The notes under the pieces are model-generated. The model searched no databases, was not told the DNA's origin, and was given only the letters and a program-made list of their open reading frames with translations. The translations under genes were made by a program, and so were the position numbers. Below, one piece after another: positions 36,020 through 44,846 of a DNA stretch of 64,000 nt. How positions within the stretch are numbered: the stretch's first letter is position 1; the number at the start of each line of letters is the position of its first letter. The stretch is taken from NCBI RefSeq assembly GCF_006717075.1, contig NZ_VFQC01000001.1, positions 930,001-994,000 of the forward strand, in the 5' to 3' direction. This stretch comes from Haloactinospora alba. Lineage in GTDB: Bacteria > Actinomycetota > Actinomycetes > Streptosporangiales > Streptosporangiaceae.

Positions 36020-36121
36020 CGTTCGGTGCGGGCTCTGAGGTCAGACCCTTAGGCTCCCTTTCCCGCGCGCGGCGCACCCACCGCAGCGCGGCAGAGCGAG
36101 CTCCATCGAACCGAACAGAGC

Positions 36122-36574
36122 CTACGTCGCCCACGTCTCGGGGTTCTCGATGAGGGCGTCGACAGCGCTGGGGAAGCTGTTCGTGGCGACGTGTTCCAAC
36201 GTCACGCTCTCCAGGATGGAGCGCTCGCTGGCGCGCAGCGCGATCCACACCTGCTGCAGACTCCGGGCCGCGCCCTCGTAGTCCACGTGCTCCGGCCGTT
36301 CCCCGCGCACGTTGGCCAACGGCCCGTCGACGGCACGGATGACGTCGGCCAGCGAGATGTCGGCGGCCGGCCGGGCCAGCCAGTAGCCGCCGACCGGGCC
36401 CCGCTGGCTGCGTACCAGGCCGGAACGGCGCAGCTGTGTGAGGATGTTCTCCAAGAACTTCCCAGGTATGACCTGGGAGCGAGCGAGCTGCTCGGCCGTC
36501 ACGGGGCCGCCGCTGGCGGCTGCGAGTTCGGCTGCGGCACGCAACGCGTAATCGACCCGGGCAGAAAGGCGCAT
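36122..36574 (-). CDS. Rrf2-family transcription regulator lacking cysteines
   Basis: A 150-residue Rrf2 regulator. MRLSARVDYALRAAAELA and GKFLENILTQLRRSGLVRS then RGPVGGYWLARP are the winged helix. IscR/NsrR use three cysteines near residues 90-105 to hold an Fe-S cluster; this protein has no cysteine at all, so it must sense otherwise (as CymR does through a partner). ATG 36574 sits 6 nt after CATAAT. Target genes unknown. Confidence 0.88.
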   Translation of the reverse strand: MRLSARVDYALRAAAELAAASGGPVTAEQLARSQVIPGKFLENILTQLRRSGLVRSQRGPVGGYWLARPAADISLADVIRAVDGPLANVRGERPEHVDYEGAARSLQQVWIALRASERSILESVTLEHVATNSFPSAVDALIENPETWAT

Positions 36575-36580
36575 AGTGCG

Positions 36581-36586
36581 ATTATG
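36581..36586 (-). promoter_or_regulatory. -10 hexamer for leaderless Rrf2 gene
   Basis: CATAAT on the minus strand, one base from consensus, ends 6 nt before ATG 36574. That distance puts the start codon at +1. No ribosome site exists. Confidence 0.55.
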
Positions 36587-36694
36587 CCGTGGACGGCCGG
36601 GAGGGCGCGTCAACGGGGTTGCGGGTGTGGTCGTTCCGTCGTTCGGTGCTGGATACCTTCACAGCTCTCAGGATAGTGAAGAACACGGAATTCC

Positions 36695-38134
36695 TCAGGA
36701 GAGAGCGCTCGTCAGCAGCTCCGCGGCGCTCTGCGCGTTCACCCACGCTGCCCCGTACGTGCTGATGCGGGCGCGGGAGTCGGGACGCCACACGGGAAGT
36801 CCCATCTCCACGGCGACCGTGTCGGGCCGCTGTCGGCACAGTCCCGTGACGAACGTCCGGGTCGCGGGATGGCGGTGGGCGTCCCGCACCACCACGACGA
36901 GGCCGCGACCGTTGGCCCGGCCGAGGATCTCCTCCGGAGTGGTCCTCTCCGCGTCCACGTACTCTGTTCCGGGGAACCACGGGGACAGCCCCCAGGGGAC
37001 GTCGCCCGCCGCGACCAGCGGAGGGGTGTCCACCTGGACGATGAGAGGGTCGTCCAGGTGGGGCAGCTCCCCGTCGATGCGCGCCGCCCGCCGCGCCCCG
37101 TTGAGACCGACCGCCTCCACCTCGAGGGACGCCGGTTTCTCCCGGGTCCAGGAACGAAGCTGCGTGGTGCGCTCGGCGGCCTCCTCCAACCGCTCGCCGT
37201 CCAGCTCGCCGGAACGGACCGCGTCGGTGATCGCGGAGCGGATCCCGGCGACCTGGTCGCCGTAGACGAACCGTCCCAGGCACAGCAGGTCGCACCCTGC
37301 CCCCAGCGCGCGTACCGCCGCCTGCGCGATCCCTATGTCGCCGCTGACCCCGTGCATGTCCAATGCGTCGCTCACCACCGCGCCGTCGAACCCGAGCTCC
37401 CGGCGCAACAGTTCGGTCACCAGCTCCGGAGCGAGGGTGGCCGGGCTGGACAGCCCCAGAGCGGGAAGTGTGATGTGCGCCGTGAGGATGGCGCGGACCC
37501 CGGCGTCGATGGCGGCGCGGAAGGGGACGAGTTCCCGCTGCAGTAGGAGGTCGCGGTCGGCCTCGACGGTGGGGAGAGTGGTGTGGGAGTCCTGCCGGGT
37601 CGCCCCGTGGCCGGGGAAGTGTTTCGCGCATCCGGCGACTCCGCTCTCCTGCAGTCCGGTGACCGCGGCACGGGTGTGTCTGGCCACCAGTTCGGCGTCC
37701 GCACCGAAGGCCCGCGTGCCGATGGTGGGGTTGTCTGCGACCGTGTTGACGTCCACGGTCGGAGCGAGGTTGAGGGTGAAACCGAGACCGCGCAGCTCCG
37801 CGCCGAGCGAGCGGTGCACCGTCCGGGTGAGTTCGGGGTCGTCGACCGTGCCGAGCGCCGCGTTGCCCGGATAGTTGCTGCCCGCCTGCTGCCCGATGCG
37901 GGTGACGTCGCCGCCCTCCTCGTCCAGAGCGACCAGGGGAGCGTCCGCCGCCTCCGCGAGTTGGGCGTTCAGCTCCGTCACCTGGGAAAGGCTCGAGATG
38001 TTGTTGTGGAAAAGGCAGACGCCAGCGAGGCCGTTCGCCAACCCCTCGCGCAGCCAGCGGGGGGCGTGGTCCGACTCGAAGGGCACCAGCAGGGTCGCGT
38101 TGGCGAGACGTTCCAGTGTGGGATCCGTGGACAT
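36695..38134 (-). CDS. glycoside hydrolase family 3 beta-N-acetylhexosaminidase
   Basis: A 479-residue GH3 enzyme. KHFPGHG (171-177) and the Asp-His dyad DSHTTLP (182-188) mark the NagZ-type N-acetylglucosaminidases; the nucleophile is D256 in VVSDALDMHG. No signal peptide, so it acts inside on imported N-acetylglucosamine oligomers or wall fragments. GGAG precedes ATG 38134. It ends the sugar ABC operon, matching the dasABC-dasD arrangement of Streptomyces. Confidence 0.9.
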   Translation of the reverse strand: MSTDPTLERLANATLLVPFESDHAPRWLREGLANGLAGVCLFHNNISSLSQVTELNAQLAEAADAPLVALDEEGGDVTRIGQQAGSNYPGNAALGTVDDPELTRTVHRSLGAELRGLGFTLNLAPTVDVNTVADNPTIGTRAFGADAELVARHTRAAVTGLQESGVAGCAKHFPGHGATRQDSHTTLPTVEADRDLLLQRELVPFRAAIDAGVRAILTAHITLPALGLSSPATLAPELVTELLRRELGFDGAVVSDALDMHGVSGDIGIAQAAVRALGAGCDLLCLGRFVYGDQVAGIRSAITDAVRSGELDGERLEEAAERTTQLRSWTREKPASLEVEAVGLNGARRAARIDGELPHLDDPLIVQVDTPPLVAAGDVPWGLSPWFPGTEYVDAERTTPEEILGRANGRGLVVVVRDAHRHPATRTFVTGLCRQRPDTVAVEMGLPVWRPDSRARISTYGAAWVNAQSAAELLTSALS

Positions 38135-38244
38135 AGTGAGCTCCGTTCGGCGACATGTGCGGGCACGGGATGAGCACAGGAAGAGGCGCCGCCCGTTCGG
38201 GGAGGGGAGAGGGGAGTCACGGACGGCGCCTGCGGCGGGCTGGT

Positions 38245-39171
38245 TCAGCCCTTGACCGCGCCCATGGTGAGGCCGTTGACCATGCGGCGCTGGACGAAGA
38301 GGAAGAAGATCATGACCGGGACCGTGAGCAGTGTGGAGGCGGCCATGATCCCGCCCCAGTCGGTGCCGCCGAAGCGGCTGGAGTAGTAGGACAGGGTCAG
38401 CGGCAGGGTGTAGTACTCGGTGCTGCGTCCCAGGAACGTCAGCGCGACGATGAACTCGTTCCACGCCGTGATGAAGGCGAAGATACTGGCGGCCGCCAGA
38501 CCGGGCGCGACGAGCGGCATCAGGATGCGCCAGAAGATGGTCCAGTTGCTGGCGCCGTCGATCGCGGCGGACTCTTCCAGCTCTTTCGGGACGGCCGCGA
38601 CGAAACCGCGCAGCATCATGGTGGTGATCGGTACGGCCACCGCGGCGTAGACGATGAGAATGCCGCTGAGGTTGCCGAGCAGCTGGAGCCCGGTGGTGTC
38701 CTGGAACTGGCGGATGTTGATGAAGATGGAGATGATCATCGCCTCCATCGGCACCATCTGGATCACCATCAGCAGGATGATGAACGCCGTGCGCAGCCGG
38801 AACCGGAACCGTGCCACGGCTATGGCCGCCAGTAACGACAGCACGGCGGCGATCGCCACCGACCCCAGGGTCACGATGAGGCTGTTGACCATGAACCGCC
38901 AGAAGCTGACGCCGGGGATGATCTGGCCGTTCAGCACCCGGTCGAAGTTCTCCAGGGTGGGGGCCATGGGAACGAGGGTCGGGTCGAGGGACACGATCTC
39001 CGACTGTGGTTTGAACGCGGTCGCCAGCATCCAGTACACGGGGAACACGGAGAACACCAGTACCGCGAGTCCGGCCGCGTACAGGCCGACGGCTCGTGCG
39101 GCCTTGGCGGGGTTGGGTGCGCGCCGGCCGGTCTGGGCACGTGGCGCGCGTCGTTCGGCCGTGCTGGTCAT
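38245..39171 (-). CDS. sugar ABC transporter permease (MalG/DasC type)
   Basis: A 308-residue permease with about six helices and the ATPase-coupling EAA loop (KELEESAAIDGASNWTIFWR). Its ATG overlaps the stop of the first permease (ATGA). It forms the inner-membrane channel with that protein. No ATPase gene is in the operon; a shared MsiK-type ATPase elsewhere is expected. Confidence 0.93.
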   Translation of the reverse strand: MTSTAERRAPRAQTGRRAPNPAKAARAVGLYAAGLAVLVFSVFPVYWMLATAFKPQSEIVSLDPTLVPMAPTLENFDRVLNGQIIPGVSFWRFMVNSLIVTLGSVAIAAVLSLLAAIAVARFRFRLRTAFIILLMVIQMVPMEAMIISIFINIRQFQDTTGLQLLGNLSGILIVYAAVAVPITTMMLRGFVAAVPKELEESAAIDGASNWTIFWRILMPLVAPGLAAASIFAFITAWNEFIVALTFLGRSTEYYTLPLTLSYYSSRFGGTDWGGIMAASTLLTVPVMIFFLFVQRRMVNGLTMGAVKG

Positions 39172-40175
39172 CTCGTCTCCCCCTGGCGGATCATGATTCG
39201 CAGGTAGTACGCGGTGATACCGAGGATCATCACGGTCATGACCACCGCGATCGCCGATCCCATGCCGTAGTTGGGCGGGCTGGCGGAGAAGCCCTGCTGG
39301 TAGATGTAGTACGAGAGCAGGTAGACGGACTCGTTCTGGAAGCCGCCGGCGAGGATGTAGAGCTGCGTGAACACGCGCAGGTCCCAGATGATCTGCAGGA
39401 TGAGCAGAAGGGCGAACAGGGGGCGCAGCATCGGGAACGTCACGGCCCAGAAGGAGCGCCACGCGCCGGCGCCGTCCACCCGGGCCGCCTCGTAGAGCTC
39501 ACCGGGGATGCTCTTCAGGCCGGCGAGAACCGACAGGGCGATGAAGGGGAAGGCCTGCCAGACGATGATCAGCACCAGGACACTGAACAGCGGGAGCGGG
39601 TCCAGGAACCACTGGTACTCGAGCCAGCCGGAACCCACGAGCCAGTCGGGCAGCGCCGCCAACATGTGGTTGACGAGGCCGCTGCGGTCCTCGAAGAGCC
39701 ACTTGTAGATCATCGAGGCGCTGATGACGGGAGTGGCCCACGCCAGCATCATGCCGATACCGACGACGGTGGAGAACCAGTTCGGCAGTCTGTTCAGCAG
39801 GAGGCCCACCAACGTGCCCAGGACCATGGTGAGAACAACCATGGCGCCGCACACGAGCACGGTGTTCCGCAGGATGGTCCAGAACTGGGGGTCGGAGAGG
39901 AGGTCCGTGTAGTGCTGGACCCCCACCCACTCCGCCGGCGGGCTGTTGGGAAGCAGGTGGCGGGTGGAGTACTCGTAGAACGAGTTCCACACCATCTGCA
40001 CGATCGGCCAGAACAGTACACCGGTCAGCAACACCAGTGCGGGCGCGATCAACAGGTACGGCGGGCTTAACCAGCGGTTCCAGCGGTTGCCTTGGGGACC
40101 CCCGCGGGGGGTGGTGCGCGTCTCCGCCGTTTCGGACTCCTCGGCCGGACGCACCGTTTCGGGTGTCTGTGCCAT
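39168..40175 (-). CDS. sugar ABC transporter permease (MalF/DasB type)
   Basis: A 335-residue permease. A charged cytoplasmic N-terminus precedes six helices; YLLIAPALVLLTGVLFWPI is the first, and GELYEAARVDGAGAWRSFWA the EAA loop. Follows the binding-protein gene by 84 nt and overlaps permease 2. Confidence 0.93.
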   Translation of the reverse strand: MAQTPETVRPAEESETAETRTTPRGGPQGNRWNRWLSPPYLLIAPALVLLTGVLFWPIVQMVWNSFYEYSTRHLLPNSPPAEWVGVQHYTDLLSDPQFWTILRNTVLVCGAMVVLTMVLGTLVGLLLNRLPNWFSTVVGIGMMLAWATPVISASMIYKWLFEDRSGLVNHMLAALPDWLVGSGWLEYQWFLDPLPLFSVLVLIIVWQAFPFIALSVLAGLKSIPGELYEAARVDGAGAWRSFWAVTFPMLRPLFALLLILQIIWDLRVFTQLYILAGGFQNESVYLLSYYIYQQGFSASPPNYGMGSAIAVVMTVMILGITAYYLRIMIRQGETR

Positions 40176-40259
40176 GGGCAGGGCTTCCCGTGTCGTTCGT
40201 GGAGGAGGGCGACCGGAGGAGAGGTGCCGCCTCCGGCCGCCCTCGTCTGGGAGCGGGTG

Positions 40260-41528
40260 CTACTCGACCTGCTCGTTGAGAGTGCTGGTCAGTTCCTCGT
40301 TGGCCTCCTGCAGGACCTCGTCGGGGTCCTCGCCCTTGGCGATGTCGAGCATGGCACCGGGAAGGATCTTCTTGTCCTGGTCAGCGGCGTTCCAGTTGGG
40401 TGTGGCGGGGAAGAACTTGGTGTTCTTCATCGCTTCGGCCGCCGCTGCGGTGGCCGGCTCCTGCTGGTACTTCTCGTCGTCGAGCATCTCGGGGTAGGCG
40501 GGGAAGAACTCCGCCACGTCGGCGTATCCGGGGCCGCCCTCCTTGTCACCGAGGAGCGTCAGCAGTTCGAACGCCCTCTCCGGGTGCTCGGTGGCGGAGA
40601 AGACCCCCAGGGCGGAGCCTCCGGCGAACACCGGAGCGGGATCGCCGTCGGGGCCCGGGATCGGTGTCGCGCTGATGTTCTCGAGGAGTTCGGGGTCGTC
40701 GACCTTCTCCTCCATCTGGGTCATCGCCCAGGGCCCGTCGATGTACATGCCGAGCTGTCCGGCGGCCATGTCATCGAGCGCGGTCAGCTCGTTCTCTCCG
40801 ACGTAGGCTTTCGGGGAGACCTCCTCCTCGGTGGTCAGGCCGGAGTAGAAGTCGATGGCCTCACGGGTTTCGGAGGAGGTCAGCTGCCCCTGCCACTCTC
40901 CGTCCTCCTGGGTGGCGATCTCACCGCCGTTGCTCCAGACGAAGCTGGCGATGCCGTTGGTGAAGTCGGTCGGGGCGGCGAACCCGGGTGTGTCCTTCTC
41001 GCTCTCGATCTCGCCGGCCGTGTCGACGAGTTCCTCCCAGCTCTGCGGCGGCTCGATGCCCAGGTCGGTGAACCAGTCCGCCCGGTAGTAGAGGACCCGC
41101 ACCCCGGAGTACCAGGGGATGCCGTACTGGGTTCCCTCGTACTTCCCGTAGTCGACCGCCTCCTGGTCCATGTCGTCCAACGCGTCCCAGTCCCCGGCGT
41201 GCTCGTCGAGCTCGAGCAGGGCGCCCTGCGCGGCCCAGTTGCCCACCTGGTCGTTGCCCACCTCGAGGACGTCGGGAGCGTCTCCGCCCCCCATGGCGGT
41301 GTTGAGGGACTCCTGGGCGTCCTCCCAGGGGATGAACTCCACGTCGAGGGTGGTTTCGGGGTAGTCCTCCTGGTACCTCTCCTCGATCCCGTCGAAGTAC
41401 TCGACACGCTCATCGGTGGAATCGCCCATGACCCACACGGTGAGGCTGTCCGCCGTGTCCTCGCTGCTGCTGCAGGCGGAGGCGAACAGCAGCAGGACCG
41501 AGGCGGCCGCGACACTCGGCAATCTCAT
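40260..41528 (-). CDS. sugar ABC transporter substrate-binding lipoprotein
   Basis: A 422-residue family-1 binding protein. Signal peptide and lipobox LLLFASAC end near residue 21. The mature part has SLTVWVMGDSTDERVEYFDG, VLEVGNDQVGNWAAQGAL, YGIPWYSGVRVLYYRADWF and FAGGSALGVFSATEHPERA. AAGGGAGA precedes ATG 41528. With two permeases and a GH3 hexosaminidase it resembles DasA, so chitobiose/N-acetylglucosamine oligomers are a likely but unproven substrate. Confidence 0.92.
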   Translation of the reverse strand: MRLPSVAAASVLLLFASACSSSEDTADSLTVWVMGDSTDERVEYFDGIEERYQEDYPETTLDVEFIPWEDAQESLNTAMGGGDAPDVLEVGNDQVGNWAAQGALLELDEHAGDWDALDDMDQEAVDYGKYEGTQYGIPWYSGVRVLYYRADWFTDLGIEPPQSWEELVDTAGEIESEKDTPGFAAPTDFTNGIASFVWSNGGEIATQEDGEWQGQLTSSETREAIDFYSGLTTEEEVSPKAYVGENELTALDDMAAGQLGMYIDGPWAMTQMEEKVDDPELLENISATPIPGPDGDPAPVFAGGSALGVFSATEHPERAFELLTLLGDKEGGPGYADVAEFFPAYPEMLDDEKYQQEPATAAAAEAMKNTKFFPATPNWNAADQDKKILPGAMLDIAKGEDPDEVLQEANEELTSTLNEQVE

Positions 41529-41791
41529 GCGGTCTCTCCCTTCATGCGTCACCACGCATGCGACGTTGCGTCGGAAAAGACGCCCCCCGGAACATCTCTG
41601 GCTCGGCGACGAACGCACGACGCGGGCTTCGTCAGTTGTGCGGGATGTGCTGGGATAGCACTTGTGCTGTCTAACCGCTCTCCCCGGCGTGACGGACCGC
41701 CGTGCTAGCGGTGCCCGGGTACGCCGGTGCGGATTGCCCGCTAAACTAACAAGAAACTTTCCTAATAAATAGAGACGGCGGTGTCACAGTT
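41529..41791. promoter_or_regulatory. divergent control region of sugar operon and ROK regulator
   Basis: A 263-bp gap. Bases 41740-41773 are very AT-rich and contain CTAAACTAAC and GAAACTTTC, each with an AAACT core; GAAACTTTC is near-palindromic. AAACTAA/TTAGTTT elements are typical operators of ROK repressors. TAATAA (41764-41769) may be a -10 for the ROK gene. The DasR consensus is not seen. Confidence 0.5.
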
Positions 41792-43006
41792 ATGTCTCGA
41801 CGCCCAGGGACCCCGCGTCTACTGCGGCAACTCAACGACCGGTCGGCTCTTGAGCTGCTGCTCTCGTCCGGACCGCTAACGCGAACCCAGCTCGGCCAGG
41901 AGACCGGCCTGTCCAAGGTGACCGCCTCGCAACTGCTCGGCCGGCTGGAGGAACGCGGTCTCGTGCACGTTGTCGGAAGTCAGGCGGGCAGCAGGGGACC
42001 CAACGCGGCGCTGTACGCGGTGGTTCCCACGAGCGCCTACGTGGCCGCCCTGGACGTGAGCGCCACCGAGGTGACGGCCGCCATCGCCGACATCACCGGC
42101 CGCACCGTCGGGGAGGTCACCGTGGATCCCACAACCTCCGCCGACCCCGTCGCGGTGGTGCGTACCACCGTCCGGAGGCTCGTGGAGAGCGCGGAGGTGC
42201 CGATCGACCGGTTGATGGCATGCGTCATCGGAACTCCCGGTGTCGTGGACCCCCGTTCCGGTGACATCAGTTTCTCCTTCGACCTGCACTCCTGGCACGC
42301 CGGAGTGCTCGAGGCGCTCCGCTCCGAACTCCGCCGCTCGGTGCAGATCGAGAACGACGTCAACCTCGCCGCCCTCGCCGAACACGCCGAGGGCGCGGCT
42401 GAGGACGCCTCCGACTTCGCGCTCATGTGGCTGGGAAGCGGGGGAGGCGTCGGGATGGCGATCATGCTCGGCGACCGTATCCACCCCGGCAACTCCGGCG
42501 GGGCGGGCGAGATCGGTTACCTTCCCGTGCCGGGCGCCCCGCTTCCCGACGATGTCGGCCTCCCCGGCGGGTACCAGTCGCTGCACACCGCCTACGGCAA
42601 GCCCTCCCTCACCCACGGGTTCCAGGCCCTCGTCGGAGCGCAGGAGATCGTCTGCCTCGGCGCGACACACGGTTTCCCCGCCGAGCGGGCCGCCGACGTG
42701 ATCGCCGCCGCGAACACTGGAGGCGCGCAGGGCGAGGCGTTCCTGGAGGAACTGGCCCGCCGCATCGCTCGGGGCGTAGCCTCCGTGTGCGTGGTGCTCG
42801 ACCCGGGACTGGTCGTCCTCGGGGGAGACGTGGCCCAGACCGGGGGAACGGAACTGGCGCGCCGGGTCGCTGACGCCGCCGCCCGTATCGGGCCCAACGC
42901 GCCCGAGGTCGGCATCGGGCGCGTGGATGGGAATCCCGTGCTGCGCGGTGCCCTGCTCTGGGCACTCGAACAGGCGCGCGAGGAGGTGTTCGCGTCCGTG
43001 GAGTGA
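41792..43006 (+). CDS. ROK-family transcription repressor
   Basis: A 404-residue ROK regulator. The N-terminal winged helix is SALELLLSSGPLTRTQLGQ then LSKVTASQLLGRLEERGLV; the sugar-kinase-like part has ACVIGTPGVVDPRSGD, IENDVNLAALAEHAEGAA and GGAGEIGYLPV. The zinc motif CxCGxxGC of sugar-kinase members is absent, as in many regulators. Divergent from the sugar operon, it likely represses it, with a sugar as inducer. Confidence 0.9.
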   Translation: MSRRPGTPRLLRQLNDRSALELLLSSGPLTRTQLGQETGLSKVTASQLLGRLEERGLVHVVGSQAGSRGPNAALYAVVPTSAYVAALDVSATEVTAAIADITGRTVGEVTVDPTTSADPVAVVRTTVRRLVESAEVPIDRLMACVIGTPGVVDPRSGDISFSFDLHSWHAGVLEALRSELRRSVQIENDVNLAALAEHAEGAAEDASDFALMWLGSGGGVGMAIMLGDRIHPGNSGGAGEIGYLPVPGAPLPDDVGLPGGYQSLHTAYGKPSLTHGFQALVGAQEIVCLGATHGFPAERAADVIAAANTGGAQGEAFLEELARRIARGVASVCVVLDPGLVVLGGDVAQTGGTELARRVADAAARIGPNAPEVGIGRVDGNPVLRGALLWALEQAREEVFASVE

Positions 43007-43068
43007 GATCCGCTGTCCGCGGGAGGAGAGGAACCGTCCTCCCCGCCGCGGGACGGGAGACTCACTCC
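43000..43068. terminator. nested palindrome containing both convergent stop codons
   Basis: GGAGTGAG (43000-43007) pairs with CTCACTCC (43061-43068). Inside, GTCCGCGG pairs with CCGCGGGAC (one bulge) and GGAGGA with TCCTCC. The outer arms contain the TGA of the ROK gene and of the SDR gene. Probable bidirectional terminator. Confidence 0.65.
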
Positions 43069-44069
43069 CAGGCGTAGGTCACGCCCGTCTGCTCCTCGGA
43101 GAGCTCCCACAGTCGCTTCGCCGCCTGCCGGTCGCGCGCCGCGGAAGCGCGCGGGCACCGTCGGGGGGCACCACGCAGTCCGAACAGGCCGGTGGGGCCG
43201 ATGTAGGAGTCCCCCGGGATCCGGGGGTCGAGAGCCGCCCGCAGGGTGGCCAGCGCCCCCATCTCCTCGCTCTGCCCCAGTGTTCCGGCCGCGCGGGAGA
43301 GGAACGCGCCCAGCCTCTCGCGCCCCTGTAGCGCGGGTCCCACCGCGGCGAGGTTCGTACCCGCCATCCCGGGGTGGGCGGCCACGGAACGCAACGAGGC
43401 CCCCGAGCGGTTCGCCGCGCGCTGCAACTCCCCGCTGAAGAGCAGGTTGGCCAGTTTCGACTGGCTGTAGGACGTCCACCTGCCGTACCGGCGCCTGCCG
43501 TGCGGATCGCCGAAGTTCATCCGGCCGAACTGGTGCAGGCCGCTGCTGACCGTGACAACCCGGGGGTCCGGTGCGGTGAGCAGCGACGGCAGTACCAGCC
43601 CGGTGAGTGCGAAATGGCCCAGATGGTTGGTGCCGAACTGCATCTCGAAACCGTCCGCCGTGGTGCGGTACGGCAGGGCCATGACCCCGGCGTTGTTGAC
43701 CAGCAGGTCAACACGTTCACCGCGAAGCGACTCGGCGGCTTCCCGCACCGAAGCGAGGTCGGCGAGGTCGAGCCGCAGCAGTTCGACGCGCGCTCGGGGA
43801 ACCTCCGAACGCAACCGTTGCAGCGCGCGTTCCCCCCTGCCGTGGTCCCGGCAGGCGAGCACGGTCCTGGCACCCAACCGGGCGAGCTCACGGGCGGCGA
43901 CGAAACCGATACCGCTGTTGGCGCCCGTCACCACGGCCGTACGGCCGCTCTGGTCGAAAGCGTCGGACAGCTGCCAGGAAGGGGAACGCAACGTACGGAC
44001 CTCCGGTCGCGGGTGATCGGCCCCGCCGGACGGAACGCGCAGCGAACCGGGGCGGGTGACCTTACCCAC
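43062..44069 (-). CDS. short-chain dehydrogenase/reductase
   Basis: A 335-residue SDR oxidoreductase similar to retinol/protochlorophyllide-type reductases. Cofactor loop TGANSGIGFVAA near residue 49, LVNNAGVMALP near 122 and catalytic YSQSK near 209 (Ser at VTVSSGLH). GTG 44069 lies 6 nt after TAGTAC; a start nearer residue 25 would also be compatible with the family, so the N-terminus is uncertain. Substrate unknown. Confidence 0.88.
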   Translation of the reverse strand: MGKVTRPGSLRVPSGGADHPRPEVRTLRSPSWQLSDAFDQSGRTAVVTGANSGIGFVAARELARLGARTVLACRDHGRGERALQRLRSEVPRARVELLRLDLADLASVREAAESLRGERVDLLVNNAGVMALPYRTTADGFEMQFGTNHLGHFALTGLVLPSLLTAPDPRVVTVSSGLHQFGRMNFGDPHGRRRYGRWTSYSQSKLANLLFSGELQRAANRSGASLRSVAAHPGMAGTNLAAVGPALQGRERLGAFLSRAAGTLGQSEEMGALATLRAALDPRIPGDSYIGPTGLFGLRGAPRRCPRASAARDRQAAKRLWELSEEQTGVTYAWE

Positions 44070-44094
44070 GAAACCGTACTAATGCTCGATGTCA

Positions 44095-44706
44095 TTATCC
44101 AGTCGGAGGGGGTGACACGTTCCCGGCTCCGGAGGCGTCGACCAACCGCCTGCACATCGCGATCCGCGGGGCCACGGCGATCCCCGCCCGCTCCTCCTCC
44201 CGCCAGCGGGCGTGCAGCTCGGCACCCCACGCCAGGGAAGGGAGCTCAGCGAACCCCCGGCGCGTGTAGAACGGGGCGTTGAACCGCACGTCGCGGAACG
44301 TCGTCAACGTCACCCACGACAGGCCGCGCTCCCTCGCCCGGTCGCACACCGCCCGCAGCAGCGCCGTGCCCAACCCGGCGCCGCCCCGGTCCGGGCGCAC
44401 CGCCAACTCCTCCAGGTAGGCGGCGCGGCGGTCTCCCCCCGACCACTCCGGCGCGAGGGCGGCCCCCAACGTCGACACCGCGGCGTAGCCGACAGCGGGA
44501 CGCCCCACCACCAGGACCCACGCGGCACCGCGCAGGACGTGTCGGGGATCGCCGTCCGGAAGGTCCAGGCCGGCCGAGGCGAACAGCGTGGCGGCAGCGC
44601 GCCCCGCAGCGACCAGGTCAGGCACGTCGTCGTTCTCCATCGGGCGGACGCGGGGTGCGCTCCCCGCGCCGGTCGCCGGATCGGATCCGGAGGCAAAGGA
44701 CGGCAT
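44095..44706 (-). CDS. GNAT-family N-acetyltransferase
   Basis: A 203-residue protein with a clear GNAT core: RVRPMENDDVPDLVAAG, AYLEELAVRPDRGGAGLGTALL with the acetyl-CoA loop RGGAGLG, and FNAPFYTRRGFAEL. AGGAGG ends only 1 nt before ATG 44706, too close; ATG 44640 (MENDDVPDL) is the alternative and fits the domain start. Substrate unknown. Confidence 0.86.
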   Translation of the reverse strand: MPSFASGSDPATGAGSAPRVRPMENDDVPDLVAAGRAAATLFASAGLDLPDGDPRHVLRGAAWVLVVGRPAVGYAAVSTLGAALAPEWSGGDRRAAYLEELAVRPDRGGAGLGTALLRAVCDRARERGLSWVTLTTFRDVRFNAPFYTRRGFAELPSLAWGAELHARWREEERAGIAVAPRIAMCRRLVDASGAGNVSPPPTG

Positions 44707-44846
44707 GCCTCCTGATCCTCGGTGAGCATGCTGATCCCCGTCCACCGAATTTCCGTGCGGGGAACCGCAAGCGCGGTGTCTCCGCGCCCCCGCCCGTGGG
44801 AAAATACCGTCGCGCAACCGGAGACCCCCACCCAGGAGACCCCGCG

